NCBI GenBank assembly: GCA_910585335.1
Contig: CAJUCU010000019.1
Location: 1 to 17,366, forward strand
Length of the DNA: 17,366 nucleotides
Direction of reading: 5' to 3'
Origin: an uncultured Bacilli bacterium
GTDB lineage: Bacteria > Bacillota_I > Bacilli_A > RF39 > UBA660
Below are positions 14,197 to 17,366 of this stretch, one piece after another. Made by a program: the position numbers and the translations under genes. Within the stretch, counting starts at the first letter, position 1. Each line of letters begins with the position of its first letter. The notes under the pieces were generated by a model. That model saw only the letters and a program-made list of their open reading frames with translations, was not told the DNA's origin and ran no database searches.

Positions 14197-14228
14197 AAAT
14201 AAAAAGTATAGAAAAAACTTCTATACTT
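14197..14228 (-). terminator. Terminator after tRNA-Glu
   Basis: On the reverse strand a perfect 10-bp stem (AAGTATAGAA and TTCTATACTT, arms at 14219-14228 and 14204-14213, 5-nt loop) is followed by a T-rich tract. It lies 10 nt beyond the CCA end of the tRNA and separates it from the next promoter. Confidence 0.8.
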
Positions 14229-14238
14229 CATCTTCTAT

Positions 14239-14315
14239 TGGTAGTCCGTACGGGTTTCGAACCCGTGAATACTGCCTTGAGAGGGCAGCGTGTTAAGCCC
14301 CTTCACCAACGGACC
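14239..14315 (-). tRNA. tRNA-Glu (anticodon CTC), CCA encoded
   Basis: Read on the reverse strand, 77 nt fold into a cloverleaf. The acceptor is GGTCCGT with ACGGACT, D-stem GTG/CAC with an 11-nt loop, anticodon stem CTGCC/GGCAG with loop CTCTCAA (anticodon CTC, decoding GAG), and T-arm ACGGG-TTCGAAA-CCCGT. The discriminator is A and CCA is encoded. The body is close to known bacterial tRNA-Glu. The first acceptor pair is G-T rather than G-C. Many low-GC bacteria use only the TTC isoacceptor, so a separate CTC gene is a small extra. Confidence 0.9.
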
Positions 14316-14342
14316 AAATGGGTCTTTTTCTAAGACATTATT

Positions 14343-14371
14343 ATCCTATCATAAATTATTAGCTTTTACAA
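14343..14371 (-). promoter_or_regulatory. Candidate promoter of tRNA-Glu
   Basis: On the reverse strand TTGTAA (14366-14371), a 17-bp spacer and TAGGAT (14343-14348), placing the transcript start about 20 nt before the tRNA. The hexamers are moderate matches. Confidence 0.5.
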
Positions 14372-14431
14372 GAAAATATCGTAAAATTATAGACTTTTTC
14401 AAAAAGTGTGGAAAGAGGGAAAGAGAATAGA

Positions 14432-14461
14432 TTGACAAGTGACAAGCTGTCATAATATAAT
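14432..14461 (+). promoter_or_regulatory. Sigma-A promoter of the tetR-ABC operon
   Basis: TTGACA (14432-14437), an 18-bp spacer and TATAAT (14456-14461). The spacer contains a TGACA-N3-TGTCA palindrome, so RNA polymerase and the repressor would compete. Confidence 0.85.
14440..14452 (+). promoter_or_regulatory. TetR operator 1, inside the promoter spacer
   Basis: TGACAAGCTGTCA, perfect 5-bp arms around 3 nt, between the -35 and -10. The same arms recur in operator 2, whose centre is 32 bp away, close to three helical turns. The TetR protein encoded just downstream is the likely ligand. Confidence 0.7.
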
Positions 14462-14469
14462 ACCATGAG

Positions 14470-14486
14470 TATGACATCATGTCATA
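14470..14486 (+). promoter_or_regulatory. TetR operator 2, in the leader
   Basis: TATGACATCATGTCATA, perfect 7-bp arms around 3 nt, directly before the ribosome binding site. It includes the TGACA-N3-TGTCA core of operator 1 and covers the region where an upstream ATG (14465) might be mistaken for the gene start. Confidence 0.75.
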
Positions 14487-14487
14487 T

Positions 14488-14494
14488 AGGAGTG
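14488..14494 (+). promoter_or_regulatory. Ribosome binding site that fixes the TetR start
   Basis: AGGAGTG, 6 nt before the ATG at 14501. An in-frame ATG at 14465 lies only a few bases from the expected transcript start and has no ribosome site. Confidence 0.75.
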
Positions 14495-14500
14495 ATTAAA

Positions 14501-15115
14501 ATGCCTAGTAAAACATTTTTAAACTTAAAAGAGGAGAAGAAGAAAAAGTTATTAGATGCAGCGAAAAAAGAATTTAGTAGAGTAAGACTTGCGGATGCAT
14601 CCATTAACAAAATTATCAAAGAAGCCGATATTTCTCGTGGCAGCTTCTACATGTATTTTAATGACAAAGAAGATTTATATGCTTATTTATTAAGCGAACA
14701 TCGCATCAATGGAATCAAAATACTAATAGATTGCTTAAATCGGAGTAAGGGAGATATTATAAAAGCTTATGAAGAGTTATATACTATTTTTTTAAATAAG
14801 TGTCTTTTAGAAAAAGAAAAAGGTTTCTTTAAAAATGTTTTCCAAAATGCAAATCTTTATATGGAAAATAAGACTGGTTTTTGCTGTTTTGAAAGCAACG
14901 AAGAAAAGGTGTTATTCCAGAAATTAGAAGATGCAATTGATAAGGAAAAGCTTTCGAGTGAAGCAAAAGAGAGTATCAAAGATATGTTAATGTTACTTTT
15001 TGATATTACGATAAAAAATGTGATTCCGCCTCTTTTTCTAGAAGTAAATAAAAAAGAAGCACAACATCACTTCCAAAGATCATTAAAATTAATTAAAGGA
15101 GGAATCTATAAATGA
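14501..15115 (+). CDS. TetR/AcrR-family transcriptional regulator of the ABC exporter
   Basis: This 204-aa one-component repressor has an N-terminal TetR helix-turn-helix (about 10-55): KKLLDAAKKEFSRV, then ASINKIIKEADISRGSFYMYFNDKEDLYAYLL, which holds the recognition helix and the conserved FxMYFxxKEDL-type end. The C-terminal ligand domain (about 60-204) is all-helical and diverse; it gives no hint of the ligand. The stop overlaps the start of the ABC gene as ATGA, so the two are translationally coupled. Two matching palindromes at its own promoter suggest autorepression with induction by a compound that the exporter removes. Confidence 0.92.
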   Translation: MPSKTFLNLKEEKKKKLLDAAKKEFSRVRLADASINKIIKEADISRGSFYMYFNDKEDLYAYLLSEHRINGIKILIDCLNRSKGDIIKAYEELYTIFLNKCLLEKEKGFFKNVFQNANLYMENKTGFCCFESNEEKVLFQKLEDAIDKEKLSSEAKESIKDMLMLLFDITIKNVIPPLFLEVNKKEAQHHFQRSLKLIKGGIYK

Positions 15116-17343
15116 GACATATGATAAGAAGTTTAAAAAAACATGTCGGCGCAGTATTAATCATTATCTTATTATTGATAGGGCAAGCCATCTGTGATTT
15201 ATCTCTTCCAGATTATACTTCTAAAATTATTAATATTGGAGTACAACAAGGAGGAATTGAAGAAATTGTTCCTAAAGTAATTACAGAAGTGGACATGAAA
15301 GAAGTTTTACTTTTTACAAATAGTAAGACGGAAGAAGAAATATTAAAAAGCTATGAACTGATCAATGATACCCATAAGGATTATCAAAAATATAGCAAGA
15401 AATATAATGCTTTAAAAGAAGAAAATGTTTATATTTTAAAAGAACAAGAAATGGATCAAAAACTAGAAAAAGAGATGGATCAAGCCCTTCTTGTTCATTC
15501 TGTTATGACATCAAATGCGAAAGAATACAAAAGTATTCAAGATAATATTAGAAAAGAACTACCAACTGCTATCAAAAACAATGACTTAATAGAGGTATTT
15601 AAAATGATGCCAGATGCCTCACGTGAAAAGATGTTAGAAAGCATGGACGAGAAGTTTTCAGATATGCCAGAGTCTATCATCGAACAAAGTGCGACAACTA
15701 GTATAAAATCCTTATATCAAGAAGTAGGAGTAAATACAGATAAATTACAAACAAACTATATTGTAGTATCGGGCGCCAAAATGTTAGCCATTGCGCTTTT
15801 CAGTATGACTCTAACCATTGTAGTTGGTTTCTTATCTAGTAAAATTGCAGCATCTACTTCTAAAAATTTAAGAAAAGAGATATTTGAAAAAGTACTTAAT
15901 TTTTCAAAAGCAGAGTACAAAGAGTATGGTGTATCTTCTTTAATTACTAGAAGTACCAATGACATTCAACAAGTACAAATGTTAATCGTGATGTCTTTAA
16001 AAATAGCAATCTACGCTCCAATCATTGGTTTTGGTGGTGTAATGAAAGCCCTTCGGACCAATGTTTCGATGACTTGGATTATTGCCCTAGGCGTGATTGT
16101 TATTTTAGGAATCGTCGTTACTTTATTTACGCTTGTAATGCCAAGATTTAAGAAAGTACAAAAACTAATTGATCGAATGAATCAAGTAACAAGAGAAATC
16201 ATTACAGGAATTCCTGTTATTCGTGCATTCTCCAATCAAAAACATGAAAGAAAACGTTTTGAAAAAGCCAACCAAGATTTAAAGAAAAATACCATGTTTG
16301 TAGATCGTGCCATGTCTATGATGATGCCAACCATGATGTTTGTCATGAATGGAATTTGTATTTTAATCGTATGGCAAGCATCTCACAGTATTGATGAGGG
16401 AATAATGCAAGTGGGGGATATGTTAGCATTCATCCAATATACAATGCAAATTGTAATGGCATTCTTAATGATTTCGATGTTTTCTATCATGCTACCACGT
16501 GCCAATGTATCAGCGAATCGTATCTATGAAGTGTTAAATACCAAGGATTCGATTAAAAATCCAACATCACCACGAAACTTTGGAAAACGAGTAAAGGGAT
16601 TAGTAGAATTTAAAAATGTATCTTTCCGTTATCCAGATAGTGATGAAGATGTTTTGATGGATATTAATTTTGTAGCACAACCAGGAACAACCACCGCCTT
16701 CATTGGTTCAACTGGTTCTGGAAAGAGTACCTTAATTAATCTCATCCCCAGATTTTATGATGTGAGTGATGGAGAAATTTTAATTGATGGTATTAATATT
16801 AAAGATGTAAAGATAGAAGAGTTAAATAAAAAGATTGGTTATGTGCCACAAAAAGGTGTATTGTTCTCAGGAACAATTGCAACAAATATCAAGTATGGCA
16901 ATGAAGAAATGTCAGATGAGCAAATGAAGCGCGCTGCTAAAATAGCTCAAGCGACTGAATTTATTGAGGGAAAACCGCAAAAGTATGAAGAAGAGATTGC
17001 CCAAGGGGGAACCAATGTATCGGGTGGTCAAAAACAACGCTTGTCGATTGCGCGTGCAGTAGCGATTGACCCTGAGATTTATATTTTTGATGATAGTTTT
17101 TCAGCACTTGATTTTAAAACAGATAGCGAACTTCGCCGTGCTCTTCACAAAGAAACCGAAGATGCAACAATCTTTATTGTCGCTCAACGTGTCAATACGA
17201 TTATGAATGCAGATCAAATTGTAGTATTAGACGAAGGACGTGTTGTCGGAATGGGAACACATAAAGAATTATTAAAGGCTTGTGATGTTTATCGTGAGAT
17301 TGCCTCAAGTCAGCTTACAAAGGAGGAGTTAGAAAATGCCTAA
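15112..17343 (+). CDS. ABC exporter subunit (type 1 membrane domain plus ATPase), degenerate-site half of a heterodimer
   Basis: This 743-aa exporter half has TM1 at about 12-32 and then a roughly 180-residue outside loop rich in charged, coiled-coil-like sequence (about 40-220). Further membrane helices (about 228-455) and the ATPase domain (about 495-740) follow. The loop is longer than in typical MdlB/BmrA-type proteins but is seen in related Firmicute transporters. Walker A is GSTGSGKST (532-540), the signature is VSGGQ (636-640), and Walker B is IYIFDD (656-661). The catalytic Glu after Walker B is Asp661 and the switch His is Gln in IVAQRVNTI. These changes are known for the non-consensus site of heterodimeric exporters, and the partner gene begins 8 nt before this stop. 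RBS AAAGGAGG precedes ATG. Multidrug or peptide export is likely; the substrate cannot be read from sequence. Confidence 0.92.
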   Translation: MRHMIRSLKKHVGAVLIIILLLIGQAICDLSLPDYTSKIINIGVQQGGIEEIVPKVITEVDMKEVLLFTNSKTEEEILKSYELINDTHKDYQKYSKKYNALKEENVYILKEQEMDQKLEKEMDQALLVHSVMTSNAKEYKSIQDNIRKELPTAIKNNDLIEVFKMMPDASREKMLESMDEKFSDMPESIIEQSATTSIKSLYQEVGVNTDKLQTNYIVVSGAKMLAIALFSMTLTIVVGFLSSKIAASTSKNLRKEIFEKVLNFSKAEYKEYGVSSLITRSTNDIQQVQMLIVMSLKIAIYAPIIGFGGVMKALRTNVSMTWIIALGVIVILGIVVTLFTLVMPRFKKVQKLIDRMNQVTREIITGIPVIRAFSNQKHERKRFEKANQDLKKNTMFVDRAMSMMMPTMMFVMNGICILIVWQASHSIDEGIMQVGDMLAFIQYTMQIVMAFLMISMFSIMLPRANVSANRIYEVLNTKDSIKNPTSPRNFGKRVKGLVEFKNVSFRYPDSDEDVLMDINFVAQPGTTTAFIGSTGSGKSTLINLIPRFYDVSDGEILIDGINIKDVKIEELNKKIGYVPQKGVLFSGTIATNIKYGNEEMSDEQMKRAAKIAQATEFIEGKPQKYEEEIAQGGTNVSGGQKQRLSIARAVAIDPEIYIFDDSFSALDFKTDSELRRALHKETEDATIFIVAQRVNTIMNADQIVVLDEGRVVGMGTHKELLKACDVYREIASSQLTKEELENA

Positions 17344-17366
17344 ACATGGTCCAAAAGGTCGTGGCG
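17336..17366 (+). CDS. Start of the partner ABC exporter subunit (3' truncated by window end)
   Basis: ATG at 17336 lies inside the last codons of the previous gene, 9 nt after AAAGGAGG (17319-17326). It opens MPKHGPKGRG, the Gly/Pro/Lys-rich N-terminus common in the second subunit of heterodimeric exporters. Only ten codons are visible, so the call rests mainly on position. Confidence 0.7.
   Translation, partial: MPKHGPKGRG

Noticed and set aside
1..17366. CRISPR arrays, insertion sequences or integrase genes
   Set aside because: No regularly spaced direct repeats, transposase motifs or attachment-site duplications were seen. The tRNA gene shows no duplicated 3' end within the window.

Overview
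The window looks like a chromosomal segment of a low-GC, endospore-forming Firmicute, probably a gut Bacilli/Erysipelotrichia-type lineage. The reasons are strong A+T bias, AGGAGG-type ribosome binding sites, TTGACA/TATAAT promoters, a sigma-K homologue, a CIRCE element, a class B sortase and the standard code with TGA as stop. The genus cannot be fixed from the sequence alone.

Layout: (1) 3-707 is the 3' end of a surface-type protein, closed by a bidirectional terminator that it shares with (2) a reverse-strand arginase-fold gene (740-1627) that has lost key metal and catalytic residues. (3) 1771-3076 holds a DUF3298/RsiV-like protein and an uninterrupted sigK with a pro-sequence. (4) 3141-5255 is a ClpB disaggregase lacking the N-terminal domain; its promoter carries a CIRCE box that starts inside the sigK stop codon. 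(5) 5358-12208 is an NAD block: a perfect sigma-A promoter with palindromic repeats, an unknown 129-aa gene, pncA, pncB, nadE, nadD, then nrtR and a cytoplasmic ADP-ribosyltransferase. It ends in a bidirectional terminator. (6) 12264-14131 on the reverse strand is a secreted thioredoxin-like protein with a putative NPNTL sorting signal, followed by a class B sortase. (7) 14239-14315 is a reverse-strand tRNA-Glu(CTC). (8) 14432-17366 is a TetR-family regulator with two matching operators, followed by one half of a heterodimeric ABC exporter and the first codons of its partner.

The most interesting part is the NAD block. PncA, PncB, NadD and NadE make a complete Preiss-Handler route from nicotinamide to NAD+. 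NrtR-family regulators sense ADP-ribose-type metabolites. The last gene is an R-S-E clade ADP-ribosyltransferase with a Q-x-E motif and no secretion signal, so it should consume NAD+ inside the cell and release nicotinamide, the substrate of PncA. Supply, sensing and consumption of NAD+ therefore seem to be encoded together. Related TTGTTA/TAACAA palindromes lie at the operon promoter and before pncB, with a weaker relative at the nrtR promoter; they are good operator candidates. The gene calls are read from motifs; the loop and the operator assignment are inference.
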